64,000 nucleotides of DNA from Sphingomonas sp. PP-CC-1A-547. GTDB lineage: Bacteria > Pseudomonadota > Alphaproteobacteria > Sphingomonadales > Sphingomonadaceae. The notes beneath the pieces are model-generated. The model was not told the DNA's origin, ran no database searches, and saw only the letters and a program-made list of their open reading frames with translations. The stretch lies in NCBI RefSeq assembly GCF_003610375.1, contig NZ_RAPZ01000010.1, positions 966,161 to 1,030,160 of the forward strand. The letters run 5' to 3'. Shown here piece by piece: positions 38,409-46,209 of this stretch; within the stretch, counting starts at the first letter, position 1, and each line of letters starts with the position of its first letter. The position numbers were made by a program, and so were the translations under genes.

Positions 38409-39790
38409 TTGGTGGGCGCCTTGGTGTCCGTGGGATCGGGCTTGATCGGGCGCGGCTTGGTCGCGGCGGCGACCTGCGTTGCCCCGCCAAGGCGCGCGAC
38501 CGTCTTCAGCGCATAGTAGAGCTGGAAGTCGTCGATCCCCTGTTTTTTTAACTGGTCGGGCGCCTGCGAGAAGCGCGGATCGGTCTTGGTATCCTCCTCG
38601 AGCACCGCGTTGTCGGCCTTCACCTCATTGATCAAATGCTTGCGTAGGTCGGCCTCGCGGAACACCGGACGCGACTTGTAGTCGGGATCGGTGAGCTGCG
38701 GCACCTTGATGTCGGGCTCGATCCCGCCCTCCTGCACCGATCGGCCGGACGGCGTGAAATAACGGGCGGTGGTCAGGCGGAGCGCGGTCTGGGGCCCAAG
38801 TGGGAGCACGGTCTGGACCGAGCCCTTGCCGAAGCTGCGCTCGCCCATGATCAGCGCGCGGTGATGATCCTGGAGCGCGCCGGCGACGATCTCGGAGGCG
38901 GACGCGGTGCCGGGATCGGTGAGGACGACGACCGGCAGGCCGTGCGCGTCGTCGCCGGGCTTGGCGTAATAGCGCTCGATATCGGTCTTCTCGCGACCGC
39001 GCTGCGAGACGATCTCGCCATGATCGAGGAACGCGTCGCTTACCTCGATCGCCTGGGTGAGGAGCCCGCCGCCATTCTCGCGGAGGTCGACGACATAGCC
39101 GAGCGGGCGGTGGCCGAGTGATTTGTCGATCGCCATGATCGCCGCGCGGGTGTCGGCGCCGGTGTTCTCGCTGAACGTGTTGATGTTGATATAGCCGACG
39201 TCGCCGCGGACTTCCCACTTCACCGGCTTCTGGACGATGATCTCACGCATCATCGTCACCTCGAGCGGCTTGTCGCGGCCGGGACGGACGAGGCCGAGCG
39301 TGATCTTGCTGCCGGGCTTGCCGCGCATCTTGCCGACCGCCTCGTCGAGCGAGTCGCCGTAGATCAGCTTGCCGTCGATATGCGTGATGTAGTCGCCGGA
39401 TTTCACACCCGCGCGGGCCGCGGGGGAATCCTCCTGCGGGGCGACGACCTTGATCGCGCCGTCCTCCATCTGCACGGTCAGGCCGAGACCTCCGTAATTG
39501 CCCTCGGTCATGATCCGGAGGTTTTCGTAGTCGAGCGCATCGACGTACGAGCTGTGCGGATCAAGACTGGCGAGCATGCCCTGGATCGCGCCCTTGATCA
39601 GCGTCTTGTCATCGACCTTGTCGACGTATTCCGCCTTCACGCGGTTGAAGACATCGAGGAACTGGTCGAACTCGCGGTACGTGTCGGTATCGACCGCCGC
39701 CATCGCGGAGGTGGCCAATGGGATCAGCGTCAGCGCGCCGACGATCGCAGTCGCGGCAAGGAACGGGGTACGCAGTATAGGACGAGGCAT
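38405..39790 (-). CDS. ctpA: S41-family C-terminal processing peptidase
   Basis: A 461-residue exported serine protease. A signal/anchor segment (MPRPILRTPFLAATAIVGAL) is followed by an N-terminal cap, a PDZ domain at about residues 95-175 (GGLGLTV, GDYITHIDG) and the peptidase core. The Ser/Lys dyad is Ser299 (GTASASEI) and Lys322 (SFGKGSVQ). It degrades or trims periplasmic proteins, often in concert with peptidoglycan hydrolases. It is the first gene of the ctpA-dsbB-coq7 group and lies 182 bases after the EnvC-like gene, an order widely seen in alphaproteobacteria. Confidence 0.95.
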   Translation of the reverse strand: MPRPILRTPFLAATAIVGALTLIPLATSAMAAVDTDTYREFDQFLDVFNRVKAEYVDKVDDKTLIKGAIQGMLASLDPHSSYVDALDYENLRIMTEGNYGGLGLTVQMEDGAIKVVAPQEDSPAARAGVKSGDYITHIDGKLIYGDSLDEAVGKMRGKPGSKITLGLVRPGRDKPLEVTMMREIIVQKPVKWEVRGDVGYININTFSENTGADTRAAIMAIDKSLGHRPLGYVVDLRENGGGLLTQAIEVSDAFLDHGEIVSQRGREKTDIERYYAKPGDDAHGLPVVVLTDPGTASASEIVAGALQDHHRALIMGERSFGKGSVQTVLPLGPQTALRLTTARYFTPSGRSVQEGGIEPDIKVPQLTDPDYKSRPVFREADLRKHLINEVKADNAVLEEDTKTDPRFSQAPDQLKKQGIDDFQLYYALKTVARLGGATQVAAATKPRPIKPDPTDTKAPTK

Positions 39791-39914
39791 CGATGGTCCT
39801 GCAACCTGAGAAAAGACGTGTCGTACGGTCGTGAAGGCGTAGCGTAGCGGAACGCTGGCGGCAACGCGCGCGCGGAGTGAAGGCGCGTGGGGGTTAATGG
39901 GGACTGACTGGAGG

Positions 39915-39949
39915 CCTTTCGATCCTCCCCCGCCAGGGGGATCGAAAGG
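39915..39949. terminator. Hairpin between the EnvC-like gene and ctpA
   Basis: CCTTTCGATCC and GGATCGAAAGG are perfect inverted arms around TCCCCCGCCAGGG, which can add inner pairs. It starts 24 bases after the EnvC-like stop and about 125 bases before the ctpA start. It could end the proA-envC transcript or attenuate read-through into ctpA. The centre resembles the end of repeat family A. Confidence 0.6.
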
Positions 39950-39972
39950 CGGCGTCCATCAGGTTTGGTTGA

Positions 39973-41151
39973 TCAGCGCGATCCTATCAGTGAAGCGACA
40001 TCGACGGGCCGCCCCCGGCGGCGGAGCTCGACGGTGATGCGGGGGTCTTCGCTGGGTGCGGTGCCGAGCAGAGTCCCCATCGCGATGCGGTCACCGGGCT
40101 TAGCGGTGGTGGCGGTCAACCCGGTGATCAGACTCGTCCAGCCGTCCGCGTGGTCGATGATGACGATAACGCCATAATCGCGGAAGCGACGCGCGTATCG
40201 GACCGTCCCCGCCGCGGGTGTGACGACGCGCGCGCGGGCGGCGGGGGCGAAAGTCAGGCCACGCGATCGGACGCCGGAGTCCGAGACTTCGTCGAAGCCG
40301 GTGACGAGCCTGCCCTCTACCGGCGTGCGGTACACCCCGCTCGGTGGCGCCGGGGGCGTCGTACCGGGCGCGATCGGGCGGGGGAGCGGACCGGCGAGCG
40401 CGATCAGACTGGCCGCGGTCGCCTTGGCGTTCGTCGTGGCAGCCATGCCGTCGACGAGATCGCGCGCGCGTTCGCCGAGCGCCAATGCGCGGTCGGACTC
40501 GCTGAGTGCGCCTCGGCCGAGCGTCTGGCTACGCTGGCGGTGACGTGCCTCGAGGCTCGCCAGCGCGACGCGGTCGTTCTCCAGACGCGCGCGGCTATCG
40601 GCGAGTACCTTGACGGCGAGCGTGGCGCTGAATTGCAGGCGATGCGTTTCAGCGAGTTCGATGCGGACGGCTTCGGTACGCTGGCGGACCACGGGAAGGG
40701 CGCTGCCCAGAACTGCGCGGACATGGACGAGGTCGTCGACCGATCCCGGCTGCGCAACCGCGACGATGGTCGGGCGGCGGGCGAGCGATTCCAGTGCCGC
40801 GAGCAACCGGGCGACGGGCGCTTGCGCACGACCGAGCTTGGCGCGTTGATCGGTCAGGAGGCGGTCGACTAGCGCCACACGGGCGCTGGCCGTCGCGAGA
40901 TTAGCCTCCGCGGCAGTAACGCGCGCCGCGAGCGCCTGTTCTTCACGCCGCGCCTTGTCGGCGGCGTTGCGCTCCTGGGTAGCCGCGGCGGTGAGTTTAG
41001 CGGCACGGCGCGCGGCGATCGCGGCATCGCGCTTTGCCGCGACCAGACGCGCCTGCTCGCTCGCGACCTCGGCCGTGTCGTTGGTCTGCGCGGTCACGCC
41101 GCCCGCCACCGCGAGCAACGCCGCGACGACGAGGCCCCTCCCCATCCTCAT
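39973..41151 (-). CDS. EnvC-like murein hydrolase activator with degenerate LytM domain
   Basis: A 392-residue exported protein. After a signal peptide (MRMGRGLVVAALLAVAGG to TAQ) come about 210 residues of Ala/Arg/Glu-rich coiled coil, then an M23/LytM domain (VYRTPVEGRLVTGFDE onwards). The zinc ligands are lost: RSRGLTFAPA stands where H-x-G-x-D is expected, and SLITGL replaces the H-x-H segment. Like EnvC and NlpD, it should activate amidases rather than cut peptidoglycan. It starts 3 bases after rlmH, so it is part of the same operon. Confidence 0.9.
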   Translation of the reverse strand: MRMGRGLVVAALLAVAGGVTAQTNDTAEVASEQARLVAAKRDAAIAARRAAKLTAAATQERNAADKARREEQALAARVTAAEANLATASARVALVDRLLTDQRAKLGRAQAPVARLLAALESLARRPTIVAVAQPGSVDDLVHVRAVLGSALPVVRQRTEAVRIELAETHRLQFSATLAVKVLADSRARLENDRVALASLEARHRQRSQTLGRGALSESDRALALGERARDLVDGMAATTNAKATAASLIALAGPLPRPIAPGTTPPAPPSGVYRTPVEGRLVTGFDEVSDSGVRSRGLTFAPAARARVVTPAAGTVRYARRFRDYGVIVIIDHADGWTSLITGLTATTAKPGDRIAMGTLLGTAPSEDPRITVELRRRGRPVDVASLIGSR

Positions 41152-41154
41152 GCA

Positions 41155-41577
41155 TCACCCTTCGCGGTGATAGGGGTGGTTGGCAAGAATGCTGGTCGCG
41201 CGAAAGAGTTGCTCGGCAAGCATCGCGCGGGCGAGCAGATGCGGCCAAGTCGCGCGGCCGAACGAAAAGAGCAGGTCCGCCTCGTCGCGCGCCGCATCGT
41301 CGAAGCCGTCGGCGGCCCCGATCATGAACCGCGCCTCGCGCACGCCGTCGTCGCGCCACCGCTCGAGCTTTTGCGCGAACTGCGTCGAGGAGAGCGTTTC
41401 GCCCTTCTCGTCGAGCAGGATGCGCTTGGTCTGTTCCCCGACCAGCGGAATCTTGCCGCCGGTGTCGGGAAGCTCGCTGACCTTGGTCGGCCAGACGATC
41501 CGCTTCAGATAGCGGTCGACCAGTTCGGCCTCGGGCGAGCGCCCGATCCGTCCACGGGCGACGATGTGGAGCAGCAT
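41155..41577 (-). CDS. rlmH: 23S rRNA pseudouridine-1915 N3-methyltransferase RlmH
   Basis: A 140-residue SPOUT methyltransferase acting on 70S ribosomes at helix 69. The C-terminal knot sequence MIGAADGFDDAARDEADLLF and the closing tail ILANHPYHREG are diagnostic. The N-terminal ELVDRYLKR is also typical. It is placed 18 bases after rsfS, the usual arrangement, so ribosome maturation/silencing genes are expressed together. Confidence 0.96.
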   Translation of the reverse strand: MLLHIVARGRIGRSPEAELVDRYLKRIVWPTKVSELPDTGGKIPLVGEQTKRILLDEKGETLSSTQFAQKLERWRDDGVREARFMIGAADGFDDAARDEADLLFSFGRATWPHLLARAMLAEQLFRATSILANHPYHREG

Positions 41578-41595
41578 CGCCGCCTCTAAGGTCGG

Positions 41596-42003
41596 TTAGT
41601 CTTCGTCGGTGAAGGTCGGCACCGGCGGCGGGGCCGGCGCGTCGCCGAACGCCCACATCCGCTCCAGATTGTAGAAGCTGCGGACTTCGGGGCGGAACAG
41701 GTGGACGATGACGTCGGTCGCGTCGATCAGCACCCAGTCCGCGGTCGGCAGGCCTTCGATCTTCACCGGACGCTTGAACTCGGCCTTGATCCGCTCGGCC
41801 AGCTTCTGCGCCATCGAGGCGACCTGGCGGGTCGAACGACCGCTGGCGATCACCATGTAATCGGCGATGCTGGTCTTGCCCGCGAGCGGGATCGAGATGG
41901 TCTCGACCGCCTGGTCGTCGTCGAGCGACGCGAGGATCAGGCGATGCAGCGCCTCAACCTCTTCGGGGTCGGTCGCGCGAGGGGCAGTAGGGGAAGTGGC
42001 CAA
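41596..42003 (-). CDS. rsfS: Ribosome silencing factor RsfS
   Basis: A 135-residue RsfS/DUF143 protein that binds L14 (uL14) and blocks subunit joining in slow growth. The core GKTSIADYMVIASGRSTRQV and DWVLIDATDVIVHLF are the family signature. A short proline-rich tail follows (APAPPPVPTFTDED). It starts one base after the nadD stop, matching the very common nadD-rsfS-rlmH order. Confidence 0.96.
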   Translation of the reverse strand: MATSPTAPRATDPEEVEALHRLILASLDDDQAVETISIPLAGKTSIADYMVIASGRSTRQVASMAQKLAERIKAEFKRPVKIEGLPTADWVLIDATDVIVHLFRPEVRSFYNLERMWAFGDAPAPPPVPTFTDED

Positions 42004-42004
42004 G

Positions 42005-42619
42005 TCAGCTCCTGAGTAAGACTACCGAGCCAGCAACGTGCTGGGCCCAGTCGGGATTTTCGGCACGCAGGCCGGTTGCGGAGGTCGGGTCGGGTCGGAA
42101 GCGCAACAGCACGAGGGCCGGCAATCTCCACGTCGTCCAGCTCTTCGCATGGTCTGTGCGCCGTTGGAAGCGCCGCAGCCAACCCATCGCGGGGGCCGCG
42201 AGGGCGCGCCCGTCATATCCCGGACGCGCGATTACCGCAATCGGAACCTCGCGGGCGATCTGCCGCCAGTTCTTCCAGCGGTGGAAGTCGGCGAGATTGT
42301 CCGCCCCCATCAACCAGATGAACCGCATTTTGGGATAACGCCGCTTGAGCTTGCGGATCGTGTCGAGCGTGTAGCGCGTGTGGAGCCGCGTCTCGATATC
42401 GGTTGCGCGGATCGGCGCACGGCGCGCCATTTTCCGCGCGGAGGCGAGGCGCGTAGCGAGCAGAGCCATGTCGTTGGCTGCATCCTTGAGCGGGTTGCCA
42501 GGGGATACCAGCCACCACGCCTCGTCGAGCGCGAGCGCGTCGATCGCCGCCAACGTGATGCCACGATGCCCGCGGTGCGCAGGATTGAACGACCCGCCGA
42601 GGATACCGACGTGGGTCAT
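42005..42619 (-). CDS. nadD: Nicotinate-nucleotide adenylyltransferase
   Basis: A 204-residue nucleotidyltransferase making deamido-NAD from nicotinate mononucleotide and ATP. The GGSFNPAHRGH motif with (H/T)-x-G-H, FIWLMGADNLADFHRW and the C-terminal TSATGLR (the S/T-x-x-x-x-R motif) are present. Its ATG overlaps the stop of the RelE/ParE-type toxin gene (ATGA), so an essential NAD synthesis enzyme is translationally coupled to a toxin. The gene has no other ribosome site of its own that I can see. Confidence 0.95.
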   Translation of the reverse strand: MTHVGILGGSFNPAHRGHRGITLAAIDALALDEAWWLVSPGNPLKDAANDMALLATRLASARKMARRAPIRATDIETRLHTRYTLDTIRKLKRRYPKMRFIWLMGADNLADFHRWKNWRQIAREVPIAVIARPGYDGRALAAPAMGWLRRFQRRTDHAKSWTTWRLPALVLLRFRPDPTSATGLRAENPDWAQHVAGSVVLLRS

Positions 42620-42903
42620 AGGAACTGCTGTCGGTCACGCGCGACATGAATGACGCGGACGATGAACAGGTCATCGTCCGCCAACCGATAGAGCAAGATG
42701 TAAGGCGTACCTGCGACGCGCCATTTACGCAGTCGGGTATTTGGCACCGCTGGCCCCGCGCCCGGGTAATCCGCCAGAAATCTGGCTGCGTTGACCGCCG
42801 AGGTGCCAACCCGGCTCGCGGTATTCGGATCGATCTTGTCGAACTCGTCATCGATCGTCGCAACATCGGCCTGCGCGTCGCGCGACCATCTTACGCCCCT
42901 CAT
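42616..42903 (-). CDS. RelE/ParE-family toxin
   Basis: A 95-residue type II toxin. The fold markers are an N-terminal WSRDAQADVATI, the central GTPYILLYRL strand and the C-terminal FIVRVIHVARDRQQFL, typical of ParE/RelE proteins. Whether it is a gyrase poison (ParE) or an mRNA endonuclease (RelE) is not decided by the sequence. It overlaps the antitoxin stop by ATGA upstream and the nadD start by ATGA downstream. The whole pair is inserted between proA and nadD. Confidence 0.88.
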   Translation of the reverse strand: MRGVRWSRDAQADVATIDDEFDKIDPNTASRVGTSAVNAARFLADYPGAGPAVPNTRLRKWRVAGTPYILLYRLADDDLFIVRVIHVARDRQQFL

Positions 42904-43154
42904 GCAGCGTTGGCGGTCTTATGCCGTTGCGCAAACCAGGCTTCCATTTCCTCCTGGGTCAGATAATCGCCTCGCGCGATCGAATCCTCGCCGGCCTGAA
43001 TGAAGTCCAGAAATTCGAGTTCTTCGTCGACGCGACGCGCGATCGCTTCGGCAGCGATGGTACTAGCGTCGACACCGCGGCGCTGCGCCAGTGTCGCGAG
43101 TTTGTCGGCAACGCCGGGCTCGATCGCGATCATCAAGGTCGATGCGTTCGTCAT
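42900..43154 (-). CDS. Antitoxin of the RelE/ParE-type pair
   Basis: An 84-residue protein upstream of and overlapping the toxin gene. The N-terminal part (LMIAIEPGVADKLATLAQRR, then VDASTIAAEAIARRV) looks like a ribbon-helix-helix DNA-binding module of CopG/ParD type. The acidic C terminus (LTQEEMEAWFAQRH) should wrap the toxin. As usual, it would also repress its own promoter. It lies 31 bases after the proA stop, so it may be cotranscribed with proA as well. Confidence 0.82.
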   Translation of the reverse strand: MTNASTLMIAIEPGVADKLATLAQRRGVDASTIAAEAIARRVDEELEFLDFIQAGEDSIARGDYLTQEEMEAWFAQRHKTANAA

Positions 43155-43185
43155 GTCGCGAACATGCGCTTTCCACCTCTTACAA

Positions 43186-44448
43186 TCAACCGCGCACCTG
43201 GCCGGTGCCGCGGCCGATCCATTTGTAGGTGGTGAGGCCTTCGAGCGCTACCGGGCCGCGGGCGTGGAGGCGGCCGGTGGCGATGCCGATCTCCGCGCCG
43301 AGGCCGAACTCGCCACCGTCGGCGAACTGGGTAGAGGCGTTCCAGAGGACGATCGCGCTGTCGACGGTGGTCAGGAAACGCTCGGCGATCGCGGCATCTT
43401 CGGCGACAATAGCGTCGGTGTGGTGCGAGCCGTGGCGGGCGATGTGCGCAATCGCACCGCCGATGCCGTCGACGATCGCGACCGAGGCAATCGCGTCGAG
43501 ATATTCGGTGTCCCAGTCGACCGCTCCGGCGGGAACAATCTCGGGAACTAGGGCGCGCGCGCTTGCATCGCCGCGGACTTCGCAGCCCGTTGCAGCGAGT
43601 CTTCGGATCAGGGCGGGTGCGTCCACATAGTCACGGTCGACCAGCAGCGTTTCCATCGACCCGCAGACGCCGGTGCGGCGCATCTTCGCGTCTACGACGA
43701 CTGCTTCGGCCATCGCCGGATTGGCCGACGTATGCACGAAGACGTGATTGATGCCGTCGAGATGCGCGAGGACGGGCACGCGCGCTTCGGCCTGGACGCG
43801 CGCCACGAGACTCTTGCCGCCACGGGGGATGATCAGGTCGATCACCCCGCCCGCTTTCAGCATCGCGCCGACTGCTGCGCGATCGGTGGTGGGCACGAGT
43901 TGGACCGCGCCAACTGGCACCCCGCCCGCCTTCAGCCCCGCGACCAGTGCTGCGTGGATCGCGCGATTGCTCTTTACCGCTTCGGACCCGCCGCGCAGGA
44001 TCGCCGCATTGCCGGCCATCATGCATAGCGCTGCGGCGTCGGCAGTGACGTTGGGGCGGCTCTCGTAGATGATGCCGATGACGCCAATCGGCACGCGGAC
44101 ACGCGAGAGTTCCAAGCCGTTCGGACGCTCGCTGGAATCGATCACCTGCCCGACCGGATCGGCGAGCGCTGCCACGGCCGCGACGCCGTCAGCCATCGCC
44201 GCAACCCGCGCTTCATCAAGCCGCAACCGATCGAGCAGCGCACCCGACAGACCTGCCTCGCTCGCGCGCGTCATGTCCTCAACGTTCGCCGCAACGATCT
44301 CAGCAGAGGCCGCCCGGATCGACTCCGCCGCCAATGCAAGCGCCGTGGCCTTTAGCGTTGACGACATCGCTGCTAGAACCAGCGCGGCAGAGCGAGCGCG
44401 CGCGCCCATTTCGGCGATTATTTCGGTCGGATTTTCTGAATCGGCCAT
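43186..44448 (-). CDS. proA: Gamma-glutamyl phosphate reductase
   Basis: A 420-residue NADPH-dependent dehydrogenase of proline synthesis that reduces glutamyl-5-phosphate to glutamate-5-semialdehyde. The [19 protein letters not shown] cofactor region, [13 protein letters not shown] and the catalytic cysteine in [15 protein letters not shown] are clear. The ATG at 44448 is selected because the ProA N terminus begins there; the longer frame upstream runs antisense to the DUF3667 gene. No proB is next to it in this window. Confidence 0.95.
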   Translation of the reverse strand: MADSENPTEIIAEMGARARSAALVLAAMSSTLKATALALAAESIRAASAEIVAANVEDMTRASEAGLSGALLDRLRLDEARVAAMADGVAAVAALADPVGQVIDSSERPNGLELSRVRVPIGVIGIIYESRPNVTADAAALCMMAGNAAILRGGSEAVKSNRAIHAALVAGLKAGGVPVGAVQLVPTTDRAAVGAMLKAGGVIDLIIPRGGKSLVARVQAEARVPVLAHLDGINHVFVHTSANPAMAEAVVVDAKMRRTGVCGSMETLLVDRDYVDAPALIRRLAATGCEVRGDASARALVPEIVPAGAVDWDTEYLDAIASVAIVDGIGGAIAHIARHGSHHTDAIVAEDAAIAERFLTTVDSAIVLWNASTQFADGGEFGLGAEIGIATGRLHARGPVALEGLTTYKWIGRGTGQVRG

Positions 44449-44525
44449 GGTCGCCGCGGTACCATGCGAAGCCTCTCGCGCCAACGTCGCGAACTCGTTA
44501 CGCTGCCGATGTTGCAGGGGGACGC

Positions 44526-45635
44526 ATGACTGGGGATATCGGGGCAGCGGCGGATATCGCCACGGGTACACTCGTCGGGCGCGCGTTCGAACCGAGCGCG
44601 GGCGAAGCGCATGGCACGCATACGGTCCATGGTCCGGACGATGCGTTGTGCCTGAATTGCGGAACGCGGCTGCTGGGTGAGCATTGCCACGCCTGCGGTC
44701 AATCGGCGCATGTCCATCGCTCGCTGGGCGGGATCGGGCATGAGATCGCGCACGGGGTTTTCCATTTCGAAGGCAAGATCTGGCGGACGTTGCCGCTACT
44801 GGTGCTGCATCCAGGGGCACTCACGCGGCGGTACGTCAATGGCGAGCGGGCGCGGTTCGTGTCACCGCTGGCGCTGTTCCTGTTCACCGTCTTCCTGATG
44901 TTCGCGACGATCGGTGCGGTCGGCGGGGAAATGACGAAGGACTTCATCCGGGACCAGCGGACCGGCAAGACATCCGACTATGCACACGAGGCCGCCAGGG
45001 CTCGTCTCGCGTTGACGAAAGTCGAGGCGCAGCAGGAGGTTGCGAAGCGTGACCCCGCCAATCTCTCGGGGGAGCAGCTTGCCACGCTCGATCGGCAGGC
45101 AGGCGCCCTTCGTACTACCGTTCGTGCACTCGGCGTGGCGGCGGATATGCAGAACGGCGCCGCTTACGGCACGGTCGTCGATCTAGGCGACTTCAAGACC
45201 GGTTGGGAACGACTCGACCACGGGATCGCCAAGGCGAACGGCAATCCGGGCCTGATGTTCTACAAGCTGCAGACCAGCGCGTACAAATACAGCTGGGGTC
45301 TGATTCCGCTATCCGTGCCGTTCATGGCGCTTCTTTTCCTCTGGCGACGCCAACATCACCTCTACGATCACGCAATCTTCGTGACTTATTCGCTGGCGTT
45401 CATGATGCTGCTGACGATCGCGCTGATCATCGCGGGCGTGATCGGCGTCGCGGAGGGATGGATCGTGATGGCTGCGATATGCGTGCCGCCAATCCACATG
45501 TTCGCGCAGCTTCGGGGCGCTTATAAGTTGCGGAAGTGGTCGGCGGCTTGGCGAACGGTGGCGCTGTTGACGTTCGCGTTTACGGTTTTGCTCGCGTTTA
45601 TCGTGCTGCTGTTACTGCATGGGCTGACGGACTGA
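44526..45635 (+). CDS. DUF3667 membrane protein with N-terminal zinc ribbon
   Basis: A 369-residue protein. A short zinc-ribbon-like segment ([20 protein letters not shown]) at about residues 40-60 precedes the conserved DUF3667 stretch [20 protein letters not shown] with [17 protein letters not shown]. Several membrane helices follow, two before and four after a soluble charged loop of about 110 residues. Function is unknown; the family is common in Sphingomonadales. The ATG at 44526 has AGGGGG 5 bases upstream. It is divergent from proA by 77 bases. Confidence 0.88.
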   Translation: MTGDIGAAADIATGTLVGRAFEPSAGEAHGTHTVHGPDDALCLNCGTRLLGEHCHACGQSAHVHRSLGGIGHEIAHGVFHFEGKIWRTLPLLVLHPGALTRRYVNGERARFVSPLALFLFTVFLMFATIGAVGGEMTKDFIRDQRTGKTSDYAHEAARARLALTKVEAQQEVAKRDPANLSGEQLATLDRQAGALRTTVRALGVAADMQNGAAYGTVVDLGDFKTGWERLDHGIAKANGNPGLMFYKLQTSAYKYSWGLIPLSVPFMALLFLWRRQHHLYDHAIFVTYSLAFMMLLTIALIIAGVIGVAEGWIVMAAICVPPIHMFAQLRGAYKLRKWSAAWRTVALLTFAFTVLLAFIVLLLLHGLTD

Positions 45636-45662
45636 TTGTTATTAAGCGGGTCCTGCCAACGC

Positions 45663-45733
45663 CCGTTCGTGCTGAGAGAAGTCGAAGCACCTGCGTGCGG
45701 GGCATGCCCTTCGACTTCGCTCAGGGCGAACGG
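45663..45733. repeat. Inverted repeat family D (CCGTTCG ... CGAACGG)
   Basis: The left arm CCGTTCGTGCTGAGAGAAGT then CGAAGCAC pairs with the right arm CCTTCGACTTCGCTCAGGGC then GAACGG, with some mismatches. It lies between two convergent genes. The ends match those of the longer element at 11056-11203. Similar sequences are frequent in sphingomonad genomes (general knowledge). Confidence 0.75.
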
Positions 45734-45768
45734 ATGAAAGAAGACCTCCTCAACCTCCTCCAGACGCC

Positions 45769-46146
45769 TCAACGGCAGGGGTAGAGGTTCGCCAGGACGC
45801 GGGCGTAGCCGTCCTTGAGGGGGCGCTTCTGGTAGCTGGCGGGGAGTTCGTTCAGGCCGTCGAGCATGTCCATGATACCGACCGACTCGCCCTCTGGAAC
45901 GCAGGCGATCGGCGGCTTGCCGGCGGCGGCGCGGGCGGCGCGTTCAGCCTTCAACTGATTGGTCGCCGCCTTGGCTTCGGCCTTCAGTGCGGGGAGGTCG
46001 GGGGACATCAGCGCCATCGGGCCCTGGTCGCGCAGCGCGTTGGCGCGGGCCAGGAAGGTGCCGACGGTCATTGCCGCGCTTGCCGGCATTGCCGCGCCGA
46101 CCATCAGTAGCGCTGCGACTACAGCCTTGGAACGCGAATACGACAT
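45769..46146 (-). CDS. Small exported protein, Rap1a/Tai-like
   Basis: A 125-residue protein with a signal peptide (MSYSRSKAVVAALLMVGAAM to ASA). The mature part has FLARANALRDQG and, near the end, IACVPEGESVGIMDML and ARVLANLYPC. The CVPEG...YPC pairing resembles the Rap1a/Tai domain found in type VI immunity proteins and many stand-alone periplasmic proteins; the match is weak. The ATG at 46146 starts the signal peptide. It is upstream of nothing obviously related and downstream of ftsH by orientation only (it precedes no operon partner). Confidence 0.62.
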   Translation of the reverse strand: MSYSRSKAVVAALLMVGAAMPASAAMTVGTFLARANALRDQGPMALMSPDLPALKAEAKAATNQLKAERAARAAAGKPPIACVPEGESVGIMDMLDGLNELPASYQKRPLKDGYARVLANLYPCR

Positions 46147-46209
46147 GGGCAGCCTTTCCGAGAAAAGACCGCCCATAGAGCTACTTAAGTGACTGTCCGG
46201 TGAACCGGA

